Positions 1 through 13,200 of a stretch of 64,000 bases of DNA are shown in pieces (the stretch's first letter is position 1; every line of letters begins with the position of its first letter). The position numbers were made by a program, and so were the translations under genes. The notes under the pieces are model-generated. The model did not search any database and had not been told where the DNA came from. It saw nothing but the letters and a program-made list of their open reading frames with translations. Source of the DNA: Owenia fusiformis (lineage: Eukaryota; Annelida; Polychaeta; Sabellida; Oweniidae); assembly GCA_903813345.2 (NCBI GenBank), contig CAIIXF020000080.1:62001-126000 (forward strand). The letters run 5' to 3'.

Positions 1-230
1 GTGTAGAATTGGCTGATGTTACATCTAAATAAGGCAATTTCTGTTTAACATTTTCATAAAAATCACATCTTAGATCATCATAATGGCTACATTCTAATAA
101 GAAATGCTTTTCATCTTCAATACAATTCATGTCACATAACAAGCATTTCCTTTCGTGTAATGGTATACCTGTGTAGCGCTCTGTTTCAATTGCTAAGGGT
201 AAAGTACCAGTTCTGAATCTAGCGAGTGAC
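1..230 (-). pseudogene. Non-LTR retrotransposon, C-terminal fragment of the reverse transcriptase ORF
   Basis: Minus-strand frame: RRSLARFRTGTLPLAIETER, then RKCLLCDMNCIEDEKHFLLE and CSHYDDLR. The C-x2-C-x-x-x-x-(E)-x-x-H-x-x-x-x-C zinc-knuckle-like motif following an arginine-rich stretch is typical of the C-terminal end of LINE ORF2 proteins. It runs off the window at position 1 and loses homology above about 240. Confidence 0.7.
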
Positions 231-1071
231 CTACGGTGATGCTTTGGTAGGGCCAAATACCCTTCCTTGCAAACACCATATTTGTACAGTCTATATTGCC
301 TCAATAGTAGACTTAGTAGACTTAGATAGTGACTTACTCAGAGTTATGGATTGCCTTAATCCTGTATTTTACATTGTATTGTTTGTGTATAAAACATTTC
401 TGTCTGATTCACGTAGAGCTATTTATACAGTGAATAGTGACTGCAGTACACTGACATGTAATTACATGTACCTGATTTTGACTATTCAACCTAGATTTTT
501 GTTTGGGCAGGCTGAAATGAATAAGTGTGAAAATAAAATGAATAACAGGGTTAGACAAAAATGTCATCCAAAGAAATGTTATTAACTCATTTATTCAGTA
601 TGAGTTGAAATCAATTTTTTTTGCATTTTACCATGCTTCATCGGTCCATTTCTCATGGTCACAATTATATGGCCATTTTACAAAACATGCTCCAAATTCC
701 AGCCTCGTCGCTTCAGACAGACCTGCACTGGTCGGTTGAGGTTGTAAGTTCACGGTCACAGAACTTTTTCTCCAACTTGTTGTACGTGTTAAAAAAAATT
801 ATCTCAGAAATAGCCCGTTGTTAAGAGATGAAGAATTTTTCGTATCCATCGTACACCATGTTTCGTATTGAAGCCATAAAATCCTACCATTTTAGGCAGG
901 GCCAATTAAACTTAGTAATAAAAAGAAAGAACATTAAACAAGGTTTTATTATGCGAAACCAGAGCAACGGCAACGCCAAAGCGTAGCGAATCCCATCGAA
1001 TAGAAATGGCTGGCATTTTACAAAAAAATATATAGCAAATATCGTAAAATAACACCCATAAGAAAGGCCAC

Positions 1072-2093
1072 CATTTTCAAAATGGCTGCTCACTAGTCAA
1101 GCTGTCATCAGAAGAAGTAATATGCTTTTAAGTAGCCACATATAAAATTTTAAAAAAATCACCCACGCATACATGCAAATGCTGGCCATTTTTTAAAATG
1201 GCCGCCTGCTACCCAAAATGTCATAAGACAGTGCAATCCGTAAGAGTATTCACATATCAAATATGAACAAAATCGCTCTATTACTTTTTGAATTATAATG
1301 AAAAATGTATTTTTGAGTTAAAGTAAAAAAAATGTAAAAATGACAGCCATTTTTTAAAATGGCCACCTACTACGCGAAGTGTCATGAGACAGTGTGCAAG
1401 GCTTATAGTATTTACATATCAAATATGAACAAAATTACCCCACTACTTTTCAAGTTATAGTAAAAAACGTAAAAATGGGGGCCATTTTTCAAAATGTCCG
1501 CCTACTACCCAAAGTGTCATTAGACAGTGTGCCATGCTTATAGTATTCACATATAAAATATGAACAAAATCGCTCTACTAGTTTTTGAGTTAGAGTAAAA
1601 AATGTAAAATAACACACGTAAAAATGGCGGCCATTTTTCAATATGGCCGCCTACTACCCAAAATGTCATTAGACATTGGGTCATGCTTAAAGTATTCACA
1701 TACCAAATATGAACAAAATCGCTCCACTGCTTTTTGACTTACAGTAAAAAATGTTAAAATAACACACATAAAAATGGCGGCCATTTTGAAAAATGTCCGC
1801 CTACTACCCAAACTGTCATTAGACAGTGTGCCATGCTTATAGTATTCACATATAAAATATGAACAAAATCGCTCTACTACTTTTTGAGTTATAGTAAAAA
1901 ATGTAAAATAAGACACGTAAAAATGGCGGCTATTTTTCAATATGGCCGCCTACTACCAAAAATGTCATCAGACATTGTGCCATGCTAAAAGTATTAACAT
2001 ACCAAATATGAAAAAAATCGCTCCACTACTTTTCAAGTTACAGTAAAAATCGTAAAAAGACGTGCAAAGGCAGCCATTTTTCAAGACGGCTGC
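1072..2093. repeat. Tandem array, about 150-bp unit with ATGGCCGCC motif
   Basis: About seven degenerate units, each starting near CCATTTTTCAAAATGGCCGC and containing TACTACCCAAAGTGTCAT, a conserved TATGAACAAAATCGCTC and GTTATAGTAAAAAATGTAAA. Starts lie near 1072, 1188, 1348, 1483, 1631, 1781 and 1930. Open frames on either strand here are repeat artefacts. Confidence 0.85.
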
Positions 2094-2340
2094 CATATCT
2101 TTCTTCGGTATTTACATTTCTCGCTTAATCAATGTCCTATATGACTTTTTTACATGTAAAACATATTGCTATTACAGTTTTATATGCAGTACCTAAATTA
2201 CTGTAAAATCGGCACTAAAATGGCCGCCATTTTTAAATGAGAGGCCATTTTGAAAATCGGTTTTCGAGCAGAACTTCTACCCCCATTGGGTATATGTGCA
2301 CAAAATATGAACAAAATCGGGCCAACGGTATTTGAGTTAT

Positions 2341-2411
2341 TGCCCGGACGGACGGACGTACGTACGGACGGACGGAAGTACGTACGGACGTACGGACGGA
2401 CGGACGGAGGC
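2341..2411. repeat. (GGAC)n / CGTACG simple repeat
   Basis: A run of GGAC units interspersed with GTAC, following a half unit of the array above (TATGAACAAAATCGGGCC). The open frames that cross it on both strands are low-complexity. It is probably the 3' part of the same dispersed repeat. Confidence 0.85.
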
Positions 2412-2414
2412 GTT

Positions 2415-3770
2415 CCCTGTATCCCTCCGAACTTCGTTCGATGGGATAATAACACTTTAACAGATCTGATGCGGAATTTGTTTGGGTTACATTTTTGGCT
2501 CACTCGGTATTAGACTCCAGTACTTTGATAGTATTCAGGATGTCGTATGTTGGGTAACAGGCGATGATTTAACCTACTTTTGATGGCAAAATCATTTTAA
2601 TATAAATGAAATAGTGGCAGGTACTATTTATATTTAATGAGCCATAAAATAATAGGTTGATCTGGCAGCTGTTAGCTGAATTCGCGAATACTACTTATCA
2701 TGGGTTTTCAAAGCCCGTGGTCACCCATTTAGTTTCTTCATCCTAGCTCAAATCCACTCAAGAATGCTCTTAATTACAATGGTGTTATGTTAGATGCAGC
2801 ATCTATTAAACTCTGGAATCACAGCACCCCTAACTTAATCATAATTCCGTTGTTTGACCTAGATCTAGGGAAAAGTAGTAGGAAGGCAGCTTATGAGTGC
2901 TCTCGATGTTCATAAGCTTACTACCTTTACATAGGCCTATGGCCTTCAGATAAGTTAGGGATCCCTCATTTTAACCAAACCTGTATTCCTAATTACAGGT
3001 TATATAGTGAACGAGCATTTCAATGAGGCATTTTTTATGAAGGATAAAACAGCAAAGATAAACAATTTTGCAATTCTGGCCTATTTTATGACTAGAAAAA
3101 TGTTAGATCTATAAGACATACACCTAGGTCTACGAGTTTATTGATGCACCTACAATTCATGTATTCTGAATAATCTGAAACGTTAAAATTGAATGTATTA
3201 TGCCGCAGGTACGTGGGTACGTGGTTACGAGGTATAATGTTTTTTATACAAAGCCCGAAGTATTGACTGAGAGAATAGAGTGATCGAGTGACAATATCAT
3301 AATTACACAAGGCAATAAACCTATTGTCAAAGGGTAAAACCCATAGCATTAAACTGTTTATTCCATCAAAATCCTGGGAAACCCAATCAGCAAAACAATC
3401 CAATATAATTTGAAATGAACAAAAACGCATCAAATTTTTGGCCAAACCATTGGAGAAAATTATTATTTGCATGACAGTACTATGTATACAATGGTACCTG
3501 TATCAATACCTACTACATGTACACATAACACTATTCGAAAGATCATTTACAGCAAACCCCTTTACACTTTCGAAACATCCAAGTTGGTTTATGATAAAGA
3601 AATATACACATGGGAAGAGTTAATTCAAATAAGATGTTATTGAATCATGTTTGTTGAAACATCGCAAATGTGTAATATTTAAAATATTCATTTACATTAT
3701 ACAATACAAATAAATAAACAAGTATTTTATCGTATGTGCTTTACTAAGTGTTAAAGTGTGCGCCAAAGTT
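2415..3770. other. No recognisable gene
   Basis: AT-rich sequence downstream of the LLTP gene. A 126-codon minus frame at 3092-3472 has no domain signature or flanking splice support and is not called. Confidence 0.5.
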
Positions 3771-3774
3771 TAAA

Positions 3775-3836
3775 ACTGCGCAGGCGCACCGCTCTCGCTA
3801 ACCTATATAAAGAGATTACCAGCACAGGCTTCAGAG
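3775..3836 (+). promoter_or_regulatory. Candidate plus-strand promoter: NRF1-like site, TATA box and splice donor
   Basis: CTGCGCAGGCGCAC (about 3776-3789) fits the NRF-1 palindrome. TATATAAAG follows at about 3803-3811. About 25 nt later CAGAG|GTAAGCC (near 3832-3840) looks like a donor that could end a short non-coding first exon. Spacing is right for a metazoan core promoter. No downstream exon could be assigned, so this may be fortuitous or belong to a mobile element. Confidence 0.35.
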
Positions 3837-4285
3837 GTAAGCCAGGAAGGTGAACAATCTTCGTTCCGTGTTGATTCCCCGTATAATCGTAACCAAGTCA
3901 GTTTCACCATTGAAATTAAAAATTACTATTAGATATACTTTGTAGATGTTATTTATGAAGCTATATATTTAGTGTATGCATCAATCAAATGGCTCATTTT
4001 GAACATATAAAAAGTATTTGTGTTTTGTTTCCCAGGGAATTGTATTCCCATGTAGTACACACATAAATAGTGTACATTATGTAGTACTTGAATAACCTGG
4101 TTTATATAATATTGAAGGGCATGCTGATTACATGCACACGAGTACATGAATGAAGGCCTAATATTGATATAGCTTGCATACCTAAATAAAACATAAACTC
4201 TTCTAATCCCCTAATGTAAACATTATACGTATACGTAGCCCGATTTATCGGGGACTTTAAACACAGTTATGTTTTACTGTACATA

Positions 4286-5376
4286 CAGGGTGGGCCAATA
4301 AAAATTGGAACATTTTTCTTTTTATTCAATTTTCTTTATTATTGCAGTTCAGCTCACAAAAATTCAGATAATGGTAAAATTGTTATTTGTGAAAATGTTA
4401 AAGATACAAATATGTGTGTATGATTATTTTTGGCTTGTCATGGTCATGATCTGTATACTGTGTGCGTCATAAAAAGTTTCCACATTTTTCTCTGCTCGAG
4501 ACATCATTGCTTAAAATACAGTATCTCATACCATACAATATGTGCCCTTCAAATGGTCTCAACACAATTTCCATCAATAAAACCATATGTAGTTATCTCT
4601 AGGAGAAGCTAGACATGTCTGCCATTGATAATATAGCTTAACTGACCTCAGATTTTTTCAGAACTGGCACAATATGTCTCAAACCTATCATTTAAGCCAT
4701 GCGTGACTGTCAAATCCAGCCCAGACTGATTGTTCAGGTGGGTGGAGGACATGTTCAGTAATTGAATGTTGAGCTTGTATATTCATATTTGTTCAAGCTG
4801 TTGACAATGAATTGTTTTTCAATTTCTTAAAGCATTGAAGATAATACATGACTAACAAAAAAGTTACAATCGATGGAAAACTGTTCCAATTTTTTTTTAC
4901 TCAACGCAAGGGTTTCCTGATCATGTCCTTCGCCCACTTGAACAATCGGTCTTAGCTGTATTTGACAGTCATACATGGCTTAAATCACAGGTTTTGAGAC
5001 ATATTGTGCCAATTTTGAAAAAATCTGAGGTCAGTTAAGAAACATGTCTTGCTTCCCCTAGAGATAACTACATATGTTTTAATTGATGAAAATTGTGTTG
5101 AGACCATCTGAAGGGTGCATATTGTATGGTATGAAAGATACTGTATTTTCAGCAGTGATGTCTCAAGCAGAGAAAATTTGGAAATTTTTTATGACACACG
5201 CAGAATACAGATCATGACCATGACAAGCCAAAAATAATCATACATACATGATTTTATCTTTAACATTTTCACAAATAATCATTCTACCATAATCTGAATT
5301 TTCATGGATTGTACTGCAAAAAATAAAGACAATTGAATAAACAGAAAAATGTTCCAATTTTTATTGGCCCACCCCG
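4286..5376. mobile_element. 1.09-kb fold-back MITE, TA target duplication
   Basis: The ends CAGGGTGGGCCAATAAAAAT and its complement (5376 inward) are flanked by TA on both sides (4284-4285, 5377-5378). The inverted homology runs through nearly the whole element (for example TGACCTCAGATTTTTT near 4645 against its complement near 5020), so the strand folds into one long hairpin. TIR start and TA site suggest a Tc1/mariner-type MITE. Confidence 0.85.
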
Positions 5377-7167
5377 TACTTTACAGGACATAGTCATGTT
5401 GACATATCCATACTCATTTCTATAATACGTATGCAACAGTGAATACACAGGGTATTAAGCAGATATGCACTCACCCTTGTAGAATATATCATGCAATCTA
5501 TGGAACATGTATAGCTCTATCTATAAACATCATTGCATAAAATAGGGTACAGCTAAATGTCGCTCTAGGTGACATCTTTTCATACACTTTACACTTAGGT
5601 CATGAGGTAAAAATGACAAATGGATTATCAGATAATGCTTATCTCATTAAGATCATTTTTTTCTCTTGGGAGATCAATTATGTGACATAGCTCAATGTTT
5701 TCGTGCATTAAAGTTATTGAAAGATTGCTACTTTTAGGTCGAAAATTCGGCCTAAAAAAGTTATTGTTTTCGGATTATCCTAATCCCAAAGTAATTAAGT
5801 TTTCCTTTTTAAAGGTAAATCATTGCTTACAATAAATTGTAATTTTGCCATAAAAGCTGAAATAAAATGCTGCATTTTTGGTAAAAATTGCGTCAGAATT
5901 AGGGGTATTGGTGAAGATGGCTTAAGAGATAATCCAATCAACTTGATTATCATCCTAATGTCATTCATTGAAGATAAGACATGGATCTAACAGAATCATT
6001 TGTTTTTGTGATTAAAGTATTTTTCGAACTGAAGATATAGCCCTTCAAAAATGCTTGCCATATCTTACGTACTCCTTTGAGAAATTCTATACCCAACAAT
6101 GGGGGTTTCTGAGACATGAAGTTACTGAATTATTAGTTACATTTGGAGGAATACACCATTTTAAACAGTTTTCAATCCAATAAAAACTATTGTGAAAAAT
6201 ATCAGCTATATTATGAAAGTCCGATTAATTACATCCATTTTGTGATTAAATTTGAGGTAATACCCTTCAGATTCAGAGGTCTCTTCTCAGTTCAAAATTA
6301 GGGGTAGGGGTAACATAAATTATAATAAATTGGAAGTGCAATATAATTATAAAAAATTATCTCTCTCAATGACTCATAAATAATATACATCTTATACTAA
6401 GATTATACCTACCAAAAATATCAAGAACTGAAGAGATGGGCTAATAATTCATTATCCATCGGTATAATTCAAATGACATTTTACTTTTTTGTGCTAAAGT
6501 TAAAGATAACATACTGTTCTATTGTTTTAACTAGAAGTTTGTGGTCTAACAATAATCCGAGAAAAAAGGACTGCCTAGTATATTATAATTTGAAATATTG
6601 AGAACAATAGTTAACAGTGGTTCTGCAACAGGACATGAAACTTAAAGGAATATTCCTCTCGGTTGCAAACACCCTTCTTTATTGTAAGTAACACTTATAT
6701 GTACTCGGTAAGATATGATGTGAATTCAATTATTATAATAACAATAAAAAAGAATTATAAAAATATTTCCACTTGTTCCATTTAATATGAAATTAAGATA
6801 ACTTTTAGGGGTATGGCTTAATAAATGACGGTCATCGAATCTCTTCAAAGATTGTTATCTTATTGGCTGATCAAATGATAACAAAAAGATATGCCTGTAC
6901 ATGGGTGGGACTCTATTCGGGATATTGAAAATATTATTTTGGCTTCGTTTATGCAGGAGATCTATACATTCGATCGTTTTGCAGTCAAAAATATTAATAA
7001 AAAGAATGAAACGATGTAAATATGTTGTATCTTCATTTATACAGTGAGTATGTATGGAAGTACGGAGCATCATCAGTGTTAGATTTTTGCTTCAAAACTC
7101 AACTTTTGTCCAAGTTGATACGATTGTCTCTCGAACAAGAGACTCATTTAAAATATTCCGAAAGACT
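5377..7167. other. No recognisable gene; possible 3' UTR of the LLTP gene
   Basis: AT-rich, without coding signal. A minus-strand AATAAA (6678-6683) could serve the LLTP transcript. Confidence 0.4.
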
Positions 7168-7278
7168 TTATCTATACTGAAAATCTAGGATCCCGGTAGA
7201 ATGGTCGAATACGTCGTCACTCCGCTTTTGATTTTTTGAAGTGAGGCAGCTCATCGGTACATTGACGTGCCTTTTCAG
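7168..7278 (-). CDS. Probable last LLTP exon with stop codon
   Basis: After a GTCTATTACAG acceptor, a phase-0 frame encodes 36 residues (LKRHVNVPMSCLTSKNQKRS ... LDFQYR) and stops with TAA at 7168-7170. H-V-N-V-x-x-x-C is where LECT2 has its H-V-H-x-x-x-C segment, which supports this exon as the end of the module. A possible AATAAA signal on this strand lies at 6678-6683, about 490 nt downstream. The exon is short, so a chance open frame remains possible. Confidence 0.45.
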   Translation of the reverse strand: MKRHVNVPMSCLTSKNQKRSDDVFDHSTGILDFQYR

Positions 7279-10200
7279 CTGTAATAGACACTCGTTATTC
7301 TCGTATTACATAATTCATATTTTATTAGAAACGAAAAAGGTTTCGTCAAGTCTTACGAATCGACGGACTATTTAAATTGCATTTGTGTAGTATAAATGAA
7401 TCATATGTGTAAACATTTAGTTTTGACTCGGCTAGGGATTTCCCTTGCATTTTTCTAGAAACACGTCAAATATGACAATGAGGGTATTCAGAATTGTTAC
7501 TTCTATTGATGACCTGCTAAGGATATAGTTTCCATGTATGTAGCTTATTACCGTTGTGTTATTCTTTTTTGGAGGAACAGCAACGTTGACAAGTATAAGT
7601 TCTGTGTCTTTCATCTCTTGAACATGGATGATCACCTCGTTTCTGGAAGTGACGTATAATTTCCCGGAGAATGGCACAACTATCTAAAATGTAAATGTTC
7701 TGCTGTTTTAACTGCTTTTGTATAATAAGAAACAGAATTGTCTTTTTCTATGCTAGATATCTACAAAAGCCCAATAAGCCCATTACAGCAGATATATAAT
7801 TTAAAACCAAACACGCTGTGCAGCTCAGTCCCAGAGCTTGTTTTTGCAAAGGGGTTCAGTTTTAAATAATGTTTAGATTCAAATTTGTAAATTTTGGTTT
7901 ATATTATTATATAATTAAACCAACGTCATTATATACTGATATACTAATAATAATACATTAGCCGTCAAAACGTACTAGTTCAATGCCTGCAAAAACATTA
8001 TATGATACATTTAGTTCTATGGCAGAAAATAAGGAGTTAAGCATCAAGGAGTTACGTCTTAAGTGTATAACATTAATGGCCTTGGTGTTCATGACACGTC
8101 CGTCGGACTTTGCACCTGAGGGCTTGTCGTTCAATGGCGAGAATTACGAACAATTATGCCTTTCTCGTGAACAAGTCATATTTTACGATTATGGAACAAG
8201 CAATTGGATGTGATTGATCCATTATCGGTATATATCGAAAGTACAAATTCGTTAAGTCGATCGATCAATGGGAATCCTTATAATCCTTAATTATATAATA
8301 ATATAAACCATAGTCATAATTACGACGTTGTCTCATTTTCTTAGTTTACGACATAATGTCGTAAATCATCACTTGTTTGGGTGCATGTTCAGTCTGTGGT
8401 CAATTATATTACCAGGTATAATGAGTTAAAATAAGTTTAAATATACAATTTAAAGTGAATTTATTATACAATGTGGTGTAATTTGTACTCATACAACTGT
8501 AAGGCTGTAAGCTGTATGAGTACAAGTTACACCACATTGTATAATAAAATCACTTTAAATTGTGTGTTTGATGCGATTCTGTTTGAATTCATAACATACC
8601 GCTGATCCAACTTTAACTTGGAGTTGTGCCCCGCTGTATTTGTATCTTCTTCGCTGTGTTGATGGGAAAAAGCCGTTACCGCATTTCTTTGATTGCAAAT
8701 ATTTACGTGGAAATCGTTTTGAAATCTTCGGTCCAAATACATTGTCTATTAGAGATTTTGCTATTTCATACCTAGATGGAGAAAATATAGTACTAGTTGT
8801 GATACAGAAGTGCAACTTGTTGTCATTTATACAACATACTAAAATTTCACACATTATTTAAAACCTTCAAAAAGTTGTAGACTGTAACAATTACAATTGC
8901 TTATGTCACCACTTCTGGTGGTGAAAAAGCGGCGACATGATTGAAGTCAAAAGTCAAGAAACATTATTTCACAAATACTTCTAATTTTCAAAATTGTCGG
9001 AGTTTGAAAAGCCTTTGCATTTTCAAGATTAGATAAATATTCTTTTTGAACGATACATCTACCCTTCTTTGAGTCCTCGTAATGCCTCTGTTATATCATG
9101 TACACACACAATTATATCCTGAAATGTTTGAATGAAGGGTTGCAAAACCTCTCCCAATGGGCCAAGTCCTGTTGTTATGTCTTCAAGACTTGATAGTAGT
9201 TCGATAAATATCAGACTACGCATTCGTATCTGAAACAATTTAAATTAACTGGATTACGAGGGTTGTCCAAGAAGTAATGCACTATATGCTCTAACTTTCT
9301 TTAATATGCGTCAATTCAGCTTTAATGTTGTGTATACTGCAATTAAAGTGTTATCTGTTATATCCTGAAGTTTCAGAATCATATGTTAATATTAAGTATT
9401 AAAATGGTTGCTATAGCAACACAAAGGTATGGATGGGTGGGGCAGGTACCAATTCTTCTAATCATGAAAAGCTCTAATTTGTTATTCTATATATATTTGT
9501 TTTTTAAATGATCAAAATATTTGGGAAATATGAAAAATTATTCAGCATGATTTTCACTAAGCACAAATAATGACATTTAGTATTGTGATGGCATAATGCC
9601 ACAGTTCAATAGTCACAAATTTAAATTCAGTCACAGTCAAGCAATTGCAAAAATGGCTGCAATTCTCAAACCTGATAAAAGGCCTTGCGTTCGGTGGCCC
9701 AATTTCATAATTCACTTGGACCCAAAGCCTTACAAATGTTACCATGGAGAAAGTATGTATGGGTTAAAAAGCATATAGAACTACAATTATGAGGTGACAG
9801 AAGAGATTTAAAAATGATGACTGGACCCAGGATGACAACTCCAAATCTGGGAGGCCAAACAACTCACTTTGTCACGGTGAGAGAAATTGCTAAGAGCGTT
9901 TCAGGACTGGGTGAGAAGGCATCAAAAGTGCATTACATGCAAAGGCCAATATTTTGAGAAAATGTGAAACGGGACACTGTACAATATACGACCATTAAAT
10001 GTAGGATGTGACAAAAAATCTACAGCCAAAACCAAGATATTTGGTACCAAGTGTGATCTATTATTAGAAAGGTCTTCCAAAGTTACGTTGATTAGCATAT
10101 ATCCGACACATGTCAATCAATCTCACAAATTTTTACATTGTATCAATTGAAGTGACAATAGGCAGGATTTTAAGAATCGGGTATAAGAAAGGTCAAAGTA

Positions 10201-13200
10201 CCAAAATATGACTAAATATGTACATGGCAATGAATTTAACCAATTTCTGGATAGGGTTAGATGTGTAGAAAAAAGAGGTGCAAGGAAAGTGGTGAAAACC
10301 TTTTTGTAACAAGTGGAAAGCGAAAAAGATTAACTTTTTGACATATTTCTGAGGCCATATCCTTGTCATTTTGCTTAAAGGAGGGTACGTTAACTATAAA
10401 GGACATCATAAAAATATAGGTAAATTTCATCCAAAATATTTGAGAGTTGGTGAATTAACATAACTTTTGATAATCTTTCCAATGGTATATCACACTAGGT
10501 AGGTACTAGGTTTAGCTGTAGCAGGGGGGATGGGACTTATTTGACATCCTGTAGATATAAAAATACAAGTGACAACGGCAAAAAACTAGTAGGTTAGATG
10601 ACAGTAAGGTCACGAGGGAGGAACCAAACCTCAACATCACAAACAACGATATAACCTTAACAGAACGTCTATTAGATGCAAGTCCATATATTATGTTATA
10701 TATTATGTTTTAGGAATAGAATCTAGGCAACTTACAGGATCAATGTTAAAGAATGTTTTCATTTCATAATCAGAATTTTCTGCTTTATTGCTCCACTCCT
10801 GAAATTTTTTAAATGACTCGATTGACTCTTTGATGTCTTCTATTATTCCCAGGACAACTGTTTTCAAATCCCACCAGTATGGCTTTTCATCTATAAGCAT
10901 AATCATTTGATTAATTATTTTTGATGCAATTACATATCGTTCACGTACATTAAAGTGTATCGTTGAGGAATCATTTGAACATACTATTTGTGCTACCTTT
11001 CTTTAGTAATATTACGCAGTTATTTTAATAAAAAGATAACTGCAAAGTCACATACTTTGATGTAAAGCTCATATTACAAATTACATCTGGAAATTTCGTC
11101 ATAATTGTATGCCCTTGATAGTTGACGTTCGTAACACCAAATACAAACCAAGCATTGACGTTATGAACTACCTTTCAGAAAGAAGCATGCGTTTTCCACT
11201 CTTCGTTTTGCATCGTATATTGTCCCGATTGCCATTTCAATCCTGCAATATATTCGAATATTTTCAAAGAAAACAATCTTACAGTTTGTCCCGATGTCAT
11301 GTACATTTACGTTCCAAACAGTGAAAATAATGCTAAAATGCCGCCTGTTGATGCTTTGAGGTGTCTTCAATTGTCATTTAATCCAAATAAAGTAAACATT
11401 ATTTTGTAGATTTAGACACGGGCTTTCAGGTCGTATATGCATTTAAGTCATTAAATTAATAAGAACGCTAGATTATACGTGTTACTTGGGGCAACACATT
11501 GAAATGAAATAACAAAATTAAATATGAACACATTAATGATAAATGCCTATCCGCTATCCTATTAATGACTATCCGCTACTCAGAATAATTAAAATTGTCC
11601 GAACTGCATGTGGAGAATCTTTTTATACAATCCCTTGAATGATCTAATTCACTACTGTCCTCAAAAACCAATCATTTGAAATATTTTATTCAAAATATCA
11701 TGCCACGACTTGAGAGCATTTTATTCTTCACGATTTGCCGTGGCGCTGATATGACGTCGTATCTCTCTATTTTTGTAAAAAAAATCGTCGATGGGACAAA
11801 TTATGTCACGCACATAATAAATAATAACTAAAGATCTAAGAAATGAGGATAGTCGTGTGATATATCATTGAATCTTGAGCCCATGAGCATTTTTATGATT
11901 GTATAATATCATTTATTTTATAAGTTTATTTGCCGTCTTTTCTTCCCTGGATTTGGTCTACCAAATATCAAGGGGGAAAAAGTCGAGATGGGACAATTTG
12001 ATGCCACGCACGTTAAAAGGAAAATGTCATACTCAGCTTAATCGAAAGATGTTAAACTCGACTGAATCATTAAATATGGGCTATGAGCTTTCTGGACATA
12101 CCAAATATGTCATCATTTGTTTCGATCATATCATTTTAGAATGTTATCAAAAGTACCCTCAACAATTTTACAACGTCAAAAAATATTTTCGAAGAAAAGA
12201 ATGCTAAATGGGGCACATCATTTTACCACCTGGTCCCAATACAGGCATAACAATGCAATTAGACTTAAAATAATGATGTACAGCAGGGTGATCATTGAGT
12301 TCTGGGAATTGGTCTGCCATTTCAAAATTTCTCAACCATTTGAGTTGAAATTTTTAGCAGGTGTACATTGTATAATTTTGAATTGACAGGCAATGTTTCA
12401 TATACATACCACTTCTACAATTTATTTTATTGTAACTATAAAAAAAAAAGTAAAAGTCGTCCGCGGGTCAGCAAATTTTGACTGATGTTAATCTTAAAAG
12501 TTTCCTGCAAAACATATTCATCTTGCCTGGATGGTTGCTTCAAACTACTTGTACTAGTGGTAGAACAGTACTCTTGAAGTCATTTATTCAGAAGTATTCT
12601 TCATTGCTGAGAGGATCATTTCATTATAATTGTTTCCATTAGCCTGGACGCACATGCATTGTTGACAAACCTAGTCCATAAAGAAGACGCTTTCCAGTCT
12701 TCCATTTGGTATCCCTTGAAGATTTGCTCAATCTGTTGAAATCAGTCCCTTATCTTGACCCGCTTTGCCATTTGTCATGTTGCTATAGTAACAATAATCA
12801 TCCATAGTGATATCATATGACAATGAGTTTTATCCAACCCAAAATTACATTTTCCATTTACCTTGAAAATTCGATGAAAAGTAATGAAATGACAGAAAAA
12901 TTCCCAGAACTTGGTGATCACCCTATGTAGTATTGACCCTATGCATCAGTGTGACGTCATGCCTTTGTCCGGCCAGAAAATATTGCTGGCCGTCTAGAAA
13001 ACGTCATAAGCAACCAGTGCTCAAAATGGCGACGAAGTGATGAGAAAAAGTTAAAAGAGTATGCCTAAATGCTGCGTTGCTGTTGAATGTTCGAATAGAG
13101 AACAAGTCGGCATTACGTTTTATCGCTTTCCGAGTGACAAGAAGTCACCTGTAAAAAGAAAGCTATGGATAAATGCTGTGAAAAGGCAAAACTGGGAACC

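Noticed and set aside
3092-3472. 126-codon minus-strand frame
   Set aside because: No signature, no splice-site context, composition like AT-rich noise. Not called as an LLTP exon.
8527-8742. Minus frame overlapping the LLTP exon 8600-8771
   Set aside because: Out of frame with the splice-supported coding exon; a shadow.
12117-12386. Plus-strand frames at 11.9-12.4 kb
   Set aside because: They follow a degenerate repeat and run into a MITE; no domain.
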